From: Streptomyces sp. MNU76
Lineage (GTDB): Bacteria; Actinomycetota; Actinomycetes; Streptomycetales; Streptomycetaceae
Length of the DNA: 64,000 nt
Direction: 5' to 3'
Assembly: GCF_020982545.1 (NCBI RefSeq)
Contig: NZ_JAJKLK010000019.1
Location: 992,001 to 1,056,000, forward strand
Position numbers and translations under genes: made by a program. This document shows positions 1-10,071 of this stretch, in pieces (positions within the stretch are counted from its first letter, which is position 1; each line of letters opens with the position of its first letter). The notes below the pieces were generated by a model. It saw nothing but the letters and a program-made list of their open reading frames with translations. It had not been told where the DNA came from and searched no databases.

Positions 1-14
1 TGGGGAACTTCAAG

Positions 15-1073
15 ATGCGTCGGATTTCCAAACTGACCCGCGTCGCGGTGGGGGTCGCGTCGCTGGCGCTCGCCGCCACGGCCTGTGGTGGCACCAGCAG
101 CGAGAGCAGCAGCAACGGCGGCGAGACCAGCAAGGGCGAAAAGGGCCTCGCGATCGCGTACGACATCGGCGGCAAGGGCGACCAGTCCTTCAACGACGCC
201 GCGTACGCGGGCCTGGAGAAGGCTCAGAAGGAGTTCGGTTACCAGACCGAGGACATCGAGCCCACCGAGGGCGAGACGGACGCCGACAAGCAGCAGCGTC
301 TGGAGTCCCTGGCCAAGCAGGGCTACAACCCGGTCATCGGTGTCGGCTTCGCCTACGGCCCGGCCATGGAGGCCGCCGCCAAGCAGTACCCGGACACCAC
401 CTTCGGCATCGTCGACTCGGTCGTCGAGGGCGACAACGTCGCGTCCCTCGTCTTCGCCGAGCAGGAGGCCTCGTACCTCGCCGGTGTCGCGGCCGCCAAG
501 GCCACCAAGACGAACACCGTGGGCTTCATCGGCGGTGTGGACATCCCGCTGATCCACAAGTTCGAGGCCGGCTACAAGCAGGGCGTCGAGGACACCAGCG
601 GCGGCAAGGTCAAGGTCGTCTCGCAGTACCTGACCCAGACGGCCGAGGAGGGCGGCTTCTCCAGCCCCGACAAGGGCAAGGCCGCCGCCGAGGGCCAGAT
701 CGAGAAGGACGCGGACGTCCTCTACCAGGCCGCCGGCCTCTCCGGCCAGGGTGTCATCGAGGCCGCCGCCAAGGCCAAGGTCTGGGCGATCGGCGTCGAC
801 TCCGACCAGTACAACCAGGAGGCCCTGGCCCCCTACAAGGAGTACATCCTCACCTCCGCCCTCAAGGACGTCGGCGGCGCGGTCTACGCCCTCGCCAAGT
901 CCGTCGAGGACGGCAAGCCGCTCGACGGTGTCCAGACCTTCGACCTGAAGGTCGACGGCGTGGGCCTCGCCGACTCCAACCCGAAGATGGCCGAGATCGC
1001 CGGCCTCTCGGACGCGGTCGCCAAGGCCAAGGAGGAAATCATCGACGGCACGATCAAGGTGAAGACCGAGTAA
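15..1073 (+). CDS. BMP-family substrate-binding lipoprotein (nucleoside ABC importer), copy 1
   Basis: This 352-residue protein is a substrate-binding lipoprotein of the BMP/PnrA family, which binds nucleosides outside the membrane for ABC import. Residues 1-24 form a lipoprotein signal with basic MRRISK, a hydrophobic core and a lipobox ending at Cys24 (LAATAC-GG). The mature part begins with a Ser/Gly/Asn-rich linker, then IAYDIGGKGDQSFNDAAYAGL, the typical BMP N-terminal motif. A purine-like AACTTCAAG precedes the ATG. It is about 80% similar by eye to the next gene, a tandem paralogue. Its promoter lies outside the window. The nucleoside role rests on the family and on the linked cytidine deaminase and thymidine phosphorylase genes. 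Confidence 0.93.
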   Translation: MRRISKLTRVAVGVASLALAATACGGTSSESSSNGGETSKGEKGLAIAYDIGGKGDQSFNDAAYAGLEKAQKEFGYQTEDIEPTEGETDADKQQRLESLAKQGYNPVIGVGFAYGPAMEAAAKQYPDTTFGIVDSVVEGDNVASLVFAEQEASYLAGVAAAKATKTNTVGFIGGVDIPLIHKFEAGYKQGVEDTSGGKVKVVSQYLTQTAEEGGFSSPDKGKAAAEGQIEKDADVLYQAAGLSGQGVIEAAAKAKVWAIGVDSDQYNQEALAPYKEYILTSALKDVGGAVYALAKSVEDGKPLDGVQTFDLKVDGVGLADSNPKMAEIAGLSDAVAKAKEEIIDGTIKVKTE

Positions 1074-1100
1074 CGGTCACGCCTCCGAGAGCGTCCTGAC

Positions 1101-1132
1101 AGCGGGCGGGTGTACATGTACACCCGCCCGCT
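1101..1132 (+). terminator. Perfect 32-bp palindromic terminator hairpin
   Basis: AGCGGGCGGGTGTACA is followed directly by its exact reverse complement, so the hairpin has 16-bp arms and no built-in loop. It begins 27 nt after the stop of the first lipoprotein gene. No U-run follows, which is common for Streptomyces terminators. It would uncouple the first bmp gene from the second. Confidence 0.8.
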
Positions 1133-1165
1133 TCACGTTCCAGCGCCGGACGAGCCCCACGCCGC

Positions 1166-1195
1166 CAAGGGGCGCGGGGAACGGCGCGACCAGCC
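1166..1195. repeat. Partial copy of the interspersed GCGCGGGGAAC repeat
   Basis: The sequence GGGGCGCGGGGAACGGCGCG followed by ACCAGCC matches one arm of the palindromic repeat seen in full at 30577-30686. It lies in the 341-nt gap between the two bmp genes. That gap also holds the terminator at 1101 and the operator-like site at 1315. Confidence 0.6.
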
Positions 1196-1314
1196 ACGAC
1201 GCACGGACGATCGCGACCCGACCGAACCACCCCCCACCTGGCGCCCCCAACCGCCGGACGACCCTTGCAACACGGCCCCATAACAACGTGGTCCACCAGG
1301 CTTCACCCGGAGGG

Positions 1315-1328
1315 TCTACGCGCGTTAC
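1315..1328. promoter_or_regulatory. Degenerate copy of the CTACGCGCGTAG operator-like site
   Basis: TCTACGCGCGTTAC keeps the left half and centre of the palindrome found upstream of add, deoC, the PNP gene and the ABC ATPase. It lies 87 bp before the start of the second bmp gene, as expected for a promoter-region site. The right half is imperfect (GTTA for GTAG), so this copy is the weakest of the five. Confidence 0.55.
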
Positions 1329-1414
1329 TCTGCGACGAAAGCCATACCAGGCGCCGATGCCGGGCAGCACTACTGTCCAGTACCCTCCGGCGCTGTACGA
1401 CAGGAGCACCACAA

Positions 1415-2467
1415 ATGCGCCGGGTTTCCCGCCTCGCGGTCGCAGGCGCAGCGACCGCCTCCCTCACCCTCGCCCTCTCCGCCTGCGGCGGTACGTCGAC
1501 GGACGCCTCGTCCTCGGCCGACTCCAAGGGCGACAAGGGCCTCGCCATCGCGTACGACGTCGGCGGCAAGGGCGACCAGTCCTTCAACGACGCCGCGTAC
1601 GCGGGCCTGGAGAAGGCGAAGAAGGAGTTCGGGTACCAGACGCAGGACATCGAGCCCACCGAGGGCGAGACGGACGCCGACAAGGAGCAGCGCCTGGTCT
1701 CCCTGGCGAAGCAGGGCTACAACCCGGTCGTCGGTGTCGGCTACGCCTACGCGACGGCCGTGAAGGCCGCCGCCGAGCAGTACCCGGACACCACCTTCGG
1801 CATCGTGGACGACTCCACGGTGCAGCTGGACAACGTCGCGGACCTGGTCTTCTCCGAGGAGCAGGCCTCGTACCTCGCAGGCGTCGCGGCGGCGAAGGCC
1901 ACCAGGACCAACACGGTCGGCTTCGTCGGCGGCGTGGACATCCCGCTGATCCACAAGTTCCAGGCGGGCTTCGCGCAGGGCGTCAAGGACACCAACCCCA
2001 AGGCCACGGTGCTCACCCAGTACCTCACCCAGACGGCCGAGGAGGGCGGCTTCTCCAGCCCCGACAAGGGCAAGACGGCCGCCGAGGGCCAGATCGAGAA
2101 GAAGGCCGACGTCGTGTACGCGGCGGCCGGTCTGTCGGGCCAGGGAGTGATCGAGGCCGCCGCCGCGAACAAGATCTGGGCGATCGGCGTCGACTCCGAC
2201 CAGTACCGGCAGGAAGCCCTCGCGACGTACAAGAACTCCATCCTGACCTCGGCCACGAAGGACGTCGCCAAGGCGGTGTACAACCTGGCGAAGTCGGTCG
2301 AGGACGGCAAGCCCGGGACCGGTATCGTCAGGGGCGATCTGAAGACCGGCGAGGTCGGCCTCGCCGACTCCAACCCGAAGTTCAAGAGCGACACCGAGCT
2401 CCAGGAGGCCATCGCCACGGCCAAGGAGAAGATCATCAGCGGCGAGATCAAGGTCAAGACCAGCTGA
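1415..2467 (+). CDS. BMP-family substrate-binding lipoprotein (nucleoside ABC importer), copy 2
   Basis: This 350-residue lipoprotein is a tandem paralogue of the gene at 15. ATG 1415 was chosen because CAGGAG precedes it at 1401-1406 and because it gives a proper lipoprotein signal: MRRVSRL, a hydrophobic core, and lipobox LTLALSAC. An open frame continues 50 codons upstream but looks non-coding. Mature residues carry IAYDVGGKGDQSFNDAAYAGL and a GGVDIPLIHKF segment typical of BMP proteins. It should deliver nucleosides to the permeases encoded at 4327 and 5460. A CTACGCGCGTTA site lies upstream. Having two near-identical receptors suggests different specificity or expression; the sequence does not say which. 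Confidence 0.93.
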   Translation: MRRVSRLAVAGAATASLTLALSACGGTSTDASSSADSKGDKGLAIAYDVGGKGDQSFNDAAYAGLEKAKKEFGYQTQDIEPTEGETDADKEQRLVSLAKQGYNPVVGVGYAYATAVKAAAEQYPDTTFGIVDDSTVQLDNVADLVFSEEQASYLAGVAAAKATRTNTVGFVGGVDIPLIHKFQAGFAQGVKDTNPKATVLTQYLTQTAEEGGFSSPDKGKTAAEGQIEKKADVVYAAAGLSGQGVIEAAAANKIWAIGVDSDQYRQEALATYKNSILTSATKDVAKAVYNLAKSVEDGKPGTGIVRGDLKTGEVGLADSNPKFKSDTELQEAIATAKEKIISGEIKVKTS

Positions 2468-2584
2468 TCCAGGTCGCGACCGACCCACCCAGCCACAGCA
2501 CGAGCAGCCGGGCGACCGAGGGGTGGTCTCGGACACCACCGAGGCCCTCCCGAAGTCTCCGGTAACCGCGGGGTTACGTCCGCT

Positions 2585-2623
2585 CAACGGGGCACGGGGA
2601 GTATCGCTCCCTGTACCCCGTTG
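2585..2623 (+). terminator. Hairpin between the bmp gene and the ABC ATPase gene
   Basis: CAACGGGGCACGGGGAG pairs with CTCCCTGTACCCCGTTG around a TATCG loop, with two imperfect positions. It could end or attenuate the bmp transcript before the ATPase gene, leaving more lipoprotein mRNA than transporter mRNA. The hairpin is read directly; the function is inferred. Confidence 0.6.
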
Positions 2624-2662
2624 TCCCGGTGCGTCGCCGCCCAATTTCGATGCCGTAGGGGC

Positions 2663-2676
2663 GCTACGCGCGTAGA
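2663..2676. promoter_or_regulatory. CTACGCGCGTAG palindrome upstream of nucleoside ABC ATPase
   Basis: The perfect 12-bp palindrome CTACGCGCGTAG occupies 2664-2675, 29 bp before the proposed start of the ATPase gene. The same site lies before add, deoC and the PNP gene, so it is probably the operator for a nucleoside-responsive regulator. The regulator is not identified. Confidence 0.75.
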
Positions 2677-2704
2677 CGACCCCCCTTTCTCAGGAGAGTG
2701 CGCC

Positions 2705-4326
<1,622 letters not shown>

Positions 4327-4327
<1 letters not shown>

Positions 4328-5463
4328 TGAAGAAGTTCGACAAGGAGCGCGTGCTCCTCGCGGTGGCCGGACCGGTCCTCGCGCTCGCCGTGGCCTTCGC
4401 GCTGACCGCGATCGTGCTGCTGGCCTCCGGCAAGAACCCGGTCGAGCCGTTCGCGATCATGTTCGAGCAGGCCACGTTCTCCGACATCCAGGTCCGGATC
4501 ATCAACCAGGCCTCGCTGTACTACATCGCGGCCCTCGCGGTGGCCATCGGCTTCCGGATGAACCTGTTCAACATCGGTGTCGACGGCCAGTACCTCCTCG
4601 GCGCCATGATCACCGCGATCGTCGGCGCCCACATGGACCTGCCGGCCGCCCTCCAGATCCCGCTGCTGATGCTCACCGCGATCTGCACCGGCGCGTTCTG
4701 GGCCTCCATCGTCGGTGTCCTCAAGGTCACCCGCGGCGTCAGCGAGGTCGTCTCCTCGATCATGCTGAACGCGATCGCGACCTCCGTCATCGGCTACCTC
4801 TGGCTGCCGAACGTCTTCGGCGTCAAGGTCGGCAACAACAACACCACCGGCGAGATGGCCGAGTCGGGCTGGGTGCCCGGCATCGACATGGGCAAGGCCG
4901 GCGAGATCTACGGCCTGGTCCTCCTCGCCGTCCTCCTCGGCGTCGGCTACTGGGTCGTCATCAACCGCACCCGCTTCGGCTTCGACCTGCGGGCCTCCGG
5001 CGCCTCGGAGTCGGCCGCCGCGGCCAGCGGTGTCGACCCCAAGCGCATGGTCCTCACCGCCATGCTGATCTCCGGCGGTGTCGCGGGCCTCGCGGGCCTG
5101 CCGATCCTGCTCGGCGACACCCACACCTACAGCCTCAACTTCCCCACCGGTATCGGCTTCCTCGGTATCGGCATCGCTCTCCTCGGCCGGAACAGCCCCG
5201 TCGGCATCGCCTTCGCCGCCCTGCTGTGGGCCTGGCTCGACAAGGCCTCCCCGGAGCTGGACTTCCACGGCTACGACAAGGAGATCGCGGTCATCATGCA
5301 GGGCCTGATCGTGCTCTCGGTCGTCGTCTCCTACGAGACCGTCCGCGAGTGGGGCCTGCGCCGGCAGCAGCGCCGGGTCGGCGCCGAACTCGCCGCCGGG
5401 AACGTCCTCGGCGCGGACGCCTCCGACAACAACAACGTCAAGAAGGAGGTGTCGGGCCGATGA
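4327..5463 (+). CDS. Nucleoside ABC transporter permease 1
   Basis: This 378-residue integral membrane protein belongs to the BPD_transp_2 permease family. It has a short basic N-terminus (MKKFDKER), then repeated long hydrophobic segments, including VLLAVAGPVLALAVAFALTA near residues 9-28 and a conserved FRMNLFNIGVDGQYLLGA segment. It forms the membrane pore with the protein encoded next. Its ATG overlaps the ATPase stop, and its own stop overlaps the next ATG (ATGA), so translation of the operon is probably coupled. The cytosolic tail is charged. Confidence 0.92.
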
Positions 5464-6734
5464 CCACGAGCACCACCGCGACCGACCTCAACCAGCCCTC
5501 GCTGGAGCCGACCGCCCCGACCGGGCGCAAGATGTCGCTGCCCGTGCTGCTGCTGGTCATCGCCGGCGTCCTGGCACTCACCTCGATCGTCCGCATCATC
5601 ACCGGCGCCGACGGCATCACCAACGTCAGCCAGATGTCCACCGCGCTGGAGCTGGCCGTCCCGATCGGCCTGGCCGGTCTCGGCGGTCTGTGGGCCGAGC
5701 GCGCGGGCGTCGTCAACATCGGCCTCGAAGGCATGATGATCCTCGGCACCTGGTTCGGTGCCTGGGCCGGCTTCCAGTACGGCCCGTGGACCGGCGTCCT
5801 GGTCGGCATCGCCGGCGGCGCGATCGGCGGCCTGCTGCACGCCTTCGTCACCGTCACCTTCAACGTCAACCACATCGTCTCCGGTGTGGCCATCAACATC
5901 CTCGCCCTCGGCGCCACCCGCTACCTGGCCCCCCTCGCCTTCGAGGGCCACCAGGGCGGTTCGGCCAAGCAGTCCCCGCCGGTCGAGTCCATCGGCGACT
6001 TCACCATCCCCGGACTGTCGGACGCGCTGACGGAACTCAACTCCAAGGGCTGGTTCTTCATCTCGGACCTCGCCGGGCTGCTCGGCGGTCTGGTCACCAA
6101 CGTCTCGTGGCTGACCCTCGTCGCCGTCGCACTGATCCCCGCCACCTGGTGGATCCTGTGGCGCTCCGCCTTCGGCCTGCGCCTGCGCTCCTGCGGTGAG
6201 AACCCCATCGCCGCCGAGTCCCTCGGCGTCAACGTCTACAAGTACAAGTACCTCGCCGTGATCATCTCCGGCGGTCTGGCCGGCCTCGGCGGAGCCTTCC
6301 TCTCCATCGTCGCCAACCCCTTCTACCTGGAGGGCCAGACCAGCGGCCGCGGCTTCATCGGTCTCGCGGCGATGATCTTCGGCAACTGGATGCCGGGCGG
6401 CCTCGCCCTCGGCGCCGGCCTCTTCGGCTACACCGACAGCCTCAACCTGCGCGGCGGCTCCGAGAACGTCCACGCCCTGCTGCTCCTCGGTGCCCTCCTG
6501 CTGATCATCGGCGCGATCTGGCAGGCCGTGCGCAAGAAGTACGTCCCGGCCGCGATCACCTTCGTCATCGGCGCCCTGGTCTACGCCTGGTACGCGACCA
6601 CCAACGAGGTCCCGAACCAGGTCGTCGCCGCCACGCCGTACGTCATCACCCTGATCGTCCTCGCGCTCTCCGCACAACGGCTGCGGATGCCGAAGGCGGA
6701 CGGACTGCCGTACCGCAAGGGCCAGGGCAAGTGA
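5460..6734 (+). CDS. Nucleoside ABC transporter permease 2
   Basis: This 424-residue membrane protein is the second BPD_transp_2 permease of the importer. The ATG at 5460 overlaps the previous stop by four bases. After about 25 hydrophilic residues it shows many membrane segments and the family motif ERAGVVNIGLEGMMILG, matching the NIGVDGQ motif of its partner. An extended C-terminal membrane region (ITFVIGALVYAWYATT) follows the conserved core. Its stop overlaps the GTG of the cytidine deaminase gene, so import and first-step deamination are co-translated. Confidence 0.92.
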   Translation: MTTSTTATDLNQPSLEPTAPTGRKMSLPVLLLVIAGVLALTSIVRIITGADGITNVSQMSTALELAVPIGLAGLGGLWAERAGVVNIGLEGMMILGTWFGAWAGFQYGPWTGVLVGIAGGAIGGLLHAFVTVTFNVNHIVSGVAINILALGATRYLAPLAFEGHQGGSAKQSPPVESIGDFTIPGLSDALTELNSKGWFFISDLAGLLGGLVTNVSWLTLVAVALIPATWWILWRSAFGLRLRSCGENPIAAESLGVNVYKYKYLAVIISGGLAGLGGAFLSIVANPFYLEGQTSGRGFIGLAAMIFGNWMPGGLALGAGLFGYTDSLNLRGGSENVHALLLLGALLLIIGAIWQAVRKKYVPAAITFVIGALVYAWYATTNEVPNQVVAATPYVITLIVLALSAQRLRMPKADGLPYRKGQGK

Positions 6735-7138
6735 CCGCCGGCGCACCGGCCGAGGCCGACTGGGACGAGCTGCGCGCCCTCGCGCGGGACGCCATGTCCC
6801 ACGCGTACGCCCCGTACTCGGGCTACCCGGTGGGCGTGGCCGCCCGCGTCGACGACGGCCGCACGGTCTCCGGCTGCAACGTCGAGAACGCCTCGTACGG
6901 CCTCGGTCTGTGCGCCGAGTGCGGACTGGTCTCGGAGCTGCAGCGCACCGGCGGCGGCCGGCTGACGCACTTCACCTGCGTCGACGGCAAGGGCGAGATC
7001 CTCGTGCCCTGCGGCCGCTGCCGACAACTGCTGTACGAGTTCGGCGGGCCCGGCCTGCTGCTGGAGACCCCGGCGGGAATCCTGCCCCTCTCGGAGATGC
7101 TGCCCCAGGCCTTCGGCCCTGGCCATCTCACCAAGTAA
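6731..7138 (+). CDS. cdd: Cytidine deaminase
   Basis: This 135-residue protein is a homotetrameric-type cytidine/deoxycytidine deaminase, producing uridine or deoxyuridine. The diagnostic segments are AYAPYSGYPVGVAA near the start, CNVENASYGLGLCAE with the zinc Cys and catalytic Glu, and the PCGRCRQ zinc pair. The length fits the small bacterial family. It starts at GTG 6731 within a GTGA overlap with the permease gene. Placement between a nucleoside importer and thymidine phosphorylase points to salvage of imported pyrimidine nucleosides. Confidence 0.95.
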   Translation: MTAGAPAEADWDELRALARDAMSHAYAPYSGYPVGVAARVDDGRTVSGCNVENASYGLGLCAECGLVSELQRTGGGRLTHFTCVDGKGEILVPCGRCRQLLYEFGGPGLLLETPAGILPLSEMLPQAFGPGHLTK

Positions 7139-7143
7139 GTCCC

Positions 7144-7183
7144 GTGCGGCCCCTCCTGACGAACGGTCGGAGGGGCCGCGCAC
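7144..7183 (+). terminator. GC-rich hairpin between cdd and the thymidine phosphorylase gene
   Basis: GTGCGGCCCCTCC pairs with GGAGGGGCCGCGCAC around a 12-nt loop, with a two-base bulge. It follows the cdd stop and precedes the Shine-Dalgarno sequence of the next gene. It may attenuate rather than end the operon, or protect the 3' end of the upstream message. Confidence 0.6.
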
Positions 7184-7209
7184 TTTCGCAGATCTTTGGA
7201 AGGACAGCC

Positions 7210-8493
7210 ATGGCCATGGACGCCATCTCAGTCATCCGCGCCAAGCGGGACCGCGGCGAGCTCAGCGACGAGCAGATCGACTGGGTCATCGACGCGTACA
7301 CCCGCGGCGAGGTCGCCGACTACCAGATGGCCGCCCTCAACATGGCGATCCTCCTCAACGGCATGGACCGCCGCGAGATCGCCCGCTGGACGGCCGCGAT
7401 GATCGCCTCCGGCGAGCGCATGGACTTCTCGTCCCTGTCCCGCCCCACCGCCGACAAGCACTCCACGGGCGGCGTCGGCGACAAGATCACCCTGCCCCTG
7501 GCACCGCTGGTGGCGGCCTGCGGCGCGGCGGTACCGCAGCTCTCCGGCCGGGGCCTCGGCCACACCGGCGGCACCCTGGACAAGCTGGAGTCCATCCCCG
7601 GCTGGCGCGCCCTGCTCTCCAACGAGGAGATGCTGAACGTCCTGGACGAGGTCGGCGCGGTCATCTGCGCGGCGGGCGACGGCCTGGCCCCGGCGGACAA
7701 GAAGCTCTACGCGCTCCGCGACGTCACGGGCACGGTCGAGGCCATCCCGCTGATCGCCTCCTCGATCATGTCGAAGAAGATCGCCGAGGGCACGGGCTCC
7801 CTGGTCCTGGACGTGAAGGTGGGCACGGGAGCCTTCATGAAGACCATCGAGGACGCGCGGGAACTGGCGTCGACGATGGTCGGCCTCGGTACCGACAACG
7901 GCGTGAAGACCGTCGCCCTCCTGACGGACATGTCGACCCCCCTCGGTCTCACCGCCGGCAACGCCCTCGAGGTCCGCGAATCGGTCGAGGTCCTGGCGGG
8001 CGGCGGCCCGGCGGACGTCGTCGAGCTGACCGTCGCCCTGGCCCGCGAGATGCTCGACGCGGCCGGGGTGAAGGACGCCGACCCGGCGAAGGCCCTGGCC
8101 GACGGCTCGGCGATGGACGCCTGGCGCCGCATGATCGCCGCCCAGGGCGGCGACCCGGACGCCCCGCTGCCGACCTCGCGCGAGCAGCACGTGGTCACGG
8201 CGACCGCCTCCGGGGTCCTGACCCGCCTGGACGCGTACGACATCGGCATCGCCGCCTGGCGCCTCGGCGCCGGACGCGCCCGCAAGGAGGACCCGGTCCA
8301 GGCCGCCGCCGGCGTCGAGCTGCACGCCAAGCCCGGCGACACGGTCACCGAGGGCCAGCCCCTGCTGACGCTGCACACCGACACGCCCGAGCGCTTCGAC
8401 TACGCCCTGGAGGCCGTGCGGGGGTCGTACGACATCGCGGCCCCCGGCACCGCGTACTCCCCGGCCCCGATCGTGCTGGACCGCATCGCCTGA
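7210..8493 (+). CDS. deoA: Thymidine phosphorylase
   Basis: This 427-residue enzyme of the thymidine/pyrimidine-nucleoside phosphorylase family splits thymidine or deoxyuridine to base and deoxyribose-1-phosphate. Seen motifs are KHSTGGVGDKITLPLAPLVAACG and SGRGLGHTGGTLDKLESIPG, both active-site signatures, plus the C-terminal PYNP domain (GVELHAKPGDTVTEGQPLL). ATG 7210 follows TTGGAAGGACAG; ATG 7216 is an alternative. The product would feed the phosphomutase at 28789 and deoC at 24792. It is the last gene of the importer operon. Confidence 0.94.
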   Translation: MAMDAISVIRAKRDRGELSDEQIDWVIDAYTRGEVADYQMAALNMAILLNGMDRREIARWTAAMIASGERMDFSSLSRPTADKHSTGGVGDKITLPLAPLVAACGAAVPQLSGRGLGHTGGTLDKLESIPGWRALLSNEEMLNVLDEVGAVICAAGDGLAPADKKLYALRDVTGTVEAIPLIASSIMSKKIAEGTGSLVLDVKVGTGAFMKTIEDARELASTMVGLGTDNGVKTVALLTDMSTPLGLTAGNALEVRESVEVLAGGGPADVVELTVALAREMLDAAGVKDADPAKALADGSAMDAWRRMIAAQGGDPDAPLPTSREQHVVTATASGVLTRLDAYDIGIAAWRLGAGRARKEDPVQAAAGVELHAKPGDTVTEGQPLLTLHTDTPERFDYALEAVRGSYDIAAPGTAYSPAPIVLDRIA

Positions 8494-8548
8494 CACGGTC
8501 GAGCCCGGCGGACCCGGGCAGGTCACGGCGGGTGTGGTCGCCTCCGCG

Positions 8549-8935
8549 ATGAGTTCCGGGACGCTCCCCGGTCTACCGATCGTGGACGCGACGACACCCG
8601 CCGTACTCGTGCTGCCAGGCCCCGTCACCCGGGACGAGACGCCTCGGCTCTGTGCCGAGGTACACGCGCGACTGGCAGAGACCGGGGGCGGGACCGTGGT
8701 GTGCGACGTCGCCGGTGTCGGACCGCCGGGCCTCGCCGTGGTCGACGTACTGGCGCGGATGCAGCTCACCGCCCGCCGGGCCGGGGGCCGCATACGGCTG
8801 CGGGACCCCGACCCGGCGCTGCGCGCGCTACTGGGCCTGGTCGGGCTTGCCTTCGAGGTGGAGCGGCAGGCCGAAGAGGGGGAACCAGCGGGCGGTGTCG
8901 AGGAAGCAGTGGAATCCGGCGATCCGGCCCTCTGA
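8549..8935 (+). CDS. STAS-domain protein (anti-sigma-factor antagonist type)
   Basis: This small cytosolic protein of about 128 residues has a single STAS fold. Readable features are AVLVLPGPVTRDETPRLCAEVH, the central GTVVCDVAGVGPPGLAVVDVLARMQLTA, and GGRIRLRDPDPALRALLGLVGL. The usual DxSG phosphorylation loop appears as DVAGVGPPG, so the normally phosphorylated Ser/Thr is not clearly present. ATG 8549 is chosen; GTG 8534 is also in frame. The last 36 codons overlap the convergent sigma factor gene and may not be conserved. Its partner is unknown. Confidence 0.7.
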   Translation: MSSGTLPGLPIVDATTPAVLVLPGPVTRDETPRLCAEVHARLAETGGGTVVCDVAGVGPPGLAVVDVLARMQLTARRAGGRIRLRDPDPALRALLGLVGLAFEVERQAEEGEPAGGVEEAVESGDPAL

Positions 8936-9832
8936 TATCTCCAGCGCCTGCACCGCCCACGCGCTGAAGCCGCCCTTCTCCGGGTCCGGCTTGTACTGCG
9001 CGAAGCCCGGCAGCCCGTTGACCGCGACCGGCACGAGGTGCGATCCGGCGCAGGGCGCGCCGAGCGTGGTCATGAAGCCGGTGATGTCGCCGGTGCCGGT
9101 CAGCCACAGGTCGAACGGCGGCATCGTCATGACCGCGTCCTCGTGCAGCAGGGCCGTCAGCGCCGCCATGTCGTACCCCTCGAAGGCGGCCACATAGCGC
9201 TCCAGCAGCTTCTGCTGCTCGTCGTCGAGCGGGTCGGAGACATCGGCCGGCGCGACCTTCCCGTCGCCCTCGGCGAGGGTCGCGCGGGCCCGCTGGAGAG
9301 CGCTGTTCACCGAGGCGACGGACGTGTCCAGCAGCTCGGCGACCTCGCTGGCCTTCCACGCCAGCACCTCGCGCAGGATGAGCACCGCCCGCTGCTTGGA
9401 CGGCAGCTTCTGCAGCGCCGCTACGAACGCCAGCCGCACGGACTCCTTGGCCACGGCGGCCTCCGCCGGATCGTCGGTGGTCGGCAGCACCCGGGCGTCC
9501 GGCACCGGCTCCAGCCAGGTGTTGTCGGGGCGGGGGGAGAGGGCGGCCTGCGCGAGCGGCGTGGAGTCGGTGAGATCCATGGGCCGGGCCCGCTTGTTCC
9601 CCGCGGTCAGCATGTCGAGACAGACGTTCGTGGCGATCCGGTAGAGCCAGGACCGCAGGGAGGACCGCCCCTCGAACTTCTCGTAACTCCGCCAGGCCCT
9701 GATCATCGTGTCCTGCACGGCGTCCTCGGCCTCGAAGGACGACCCCAGCATCCGATAGCAGTACCCGGTCAGCTCGACCCGGTGCTTCTCCAGCCGGACG
9801 TCCAGTTCCGCCGTCGCCGTACCGTCGCTCAT
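8828..9832 (-). CDS. ECF RNA polymerase sigma factor with SnoaL-like C-terminal domain
   Basis: This protein of about 334 residues is an extracytoplasmic-function sigma factor. Sigma region 2 is YCYRMLGSSFEAEDAVQDTMIRAWR, and region 4 is LPSKQRAVLILREVLAWKASEVAELLDTSVASVNSALQRARATL. About 120 further residues form a SnoaL-like fold (YVAAFEGYDMAALTALLHEDAVMTMPPF). This plan fits the large ECF group with a regulatory SnoaL tail (SigG/SIG-X5 type), which usually lacks a separate anti-sigma factor. ATG 9832 is taken; GTG 9844 would add four residues. It converges on the STAS gene with a 108-bp overlap. Confidence 0.9.
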   Translation of the reverse strand: MSDGTATAELDVRLEKHRVELTGYCYRMLGSSFEAEDAVQDTMIRAWRSYEKFEGRSSLRSWLYRIATNVCLDMLTAGNKRARPMDLTDSTPLAQAALSPRPDNTWLEPVPDARVLPTTDDPAEAAVAKESVRLAFVAALQKLPSKQRAVLILREVLAWKASEVAELLDTSVASVNSALQRARATLAEGDGKVAPADVSDPLDDEQQKLLERYVAAFEGYDMAALTALLHEDAVMTMPPFDLWLTGTGDITGFMTTLGAPCAGSHLVPVAVNGLPGFAQYKPDPEKGGFSAWAVQALEISEGRIAGFHCFLDTARWFPLFGLPLHLEGKPDQAQ

Positions 9833-9982
9833 GGCCCAACCCACCCCTGTGGCTCACTCCGTCGCACGCACCCTTGCGCACCACCTCGGAAGCTACCGCA
9901 GCCCACTGACAATGGCCTGGCGTAGGAGCGAAGGCACAGGTCAGGGGGCTGCGGGTCGTCCGCGGGCCGGTGGGGGCCGGTC

Positions 9983-10071
9983 GCGCAGTTCCCCGCGCCC
10001 CTGAAGGGGCCTTCGGCCCTTCATCGAAAAGCACGGGGCGCAGCCTGCTTTCAGGGGCGCGGGAACTGCGC
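9983..10071. repeat. Interspersed palindromic repeat, nearly full copy
   Basis: An outer inverted repeat (GCGCAGTTCCCCGCGCCCCTGAA at 9983-10005, complement at 10050-10071) encloses GAAAAGCACGGGGCGCAGCC, the same arrangement as at 30577-30686. It sits after the MFS gene and overlaps its restored stop codon. It may act as a terminator. Confidence 0.75.
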
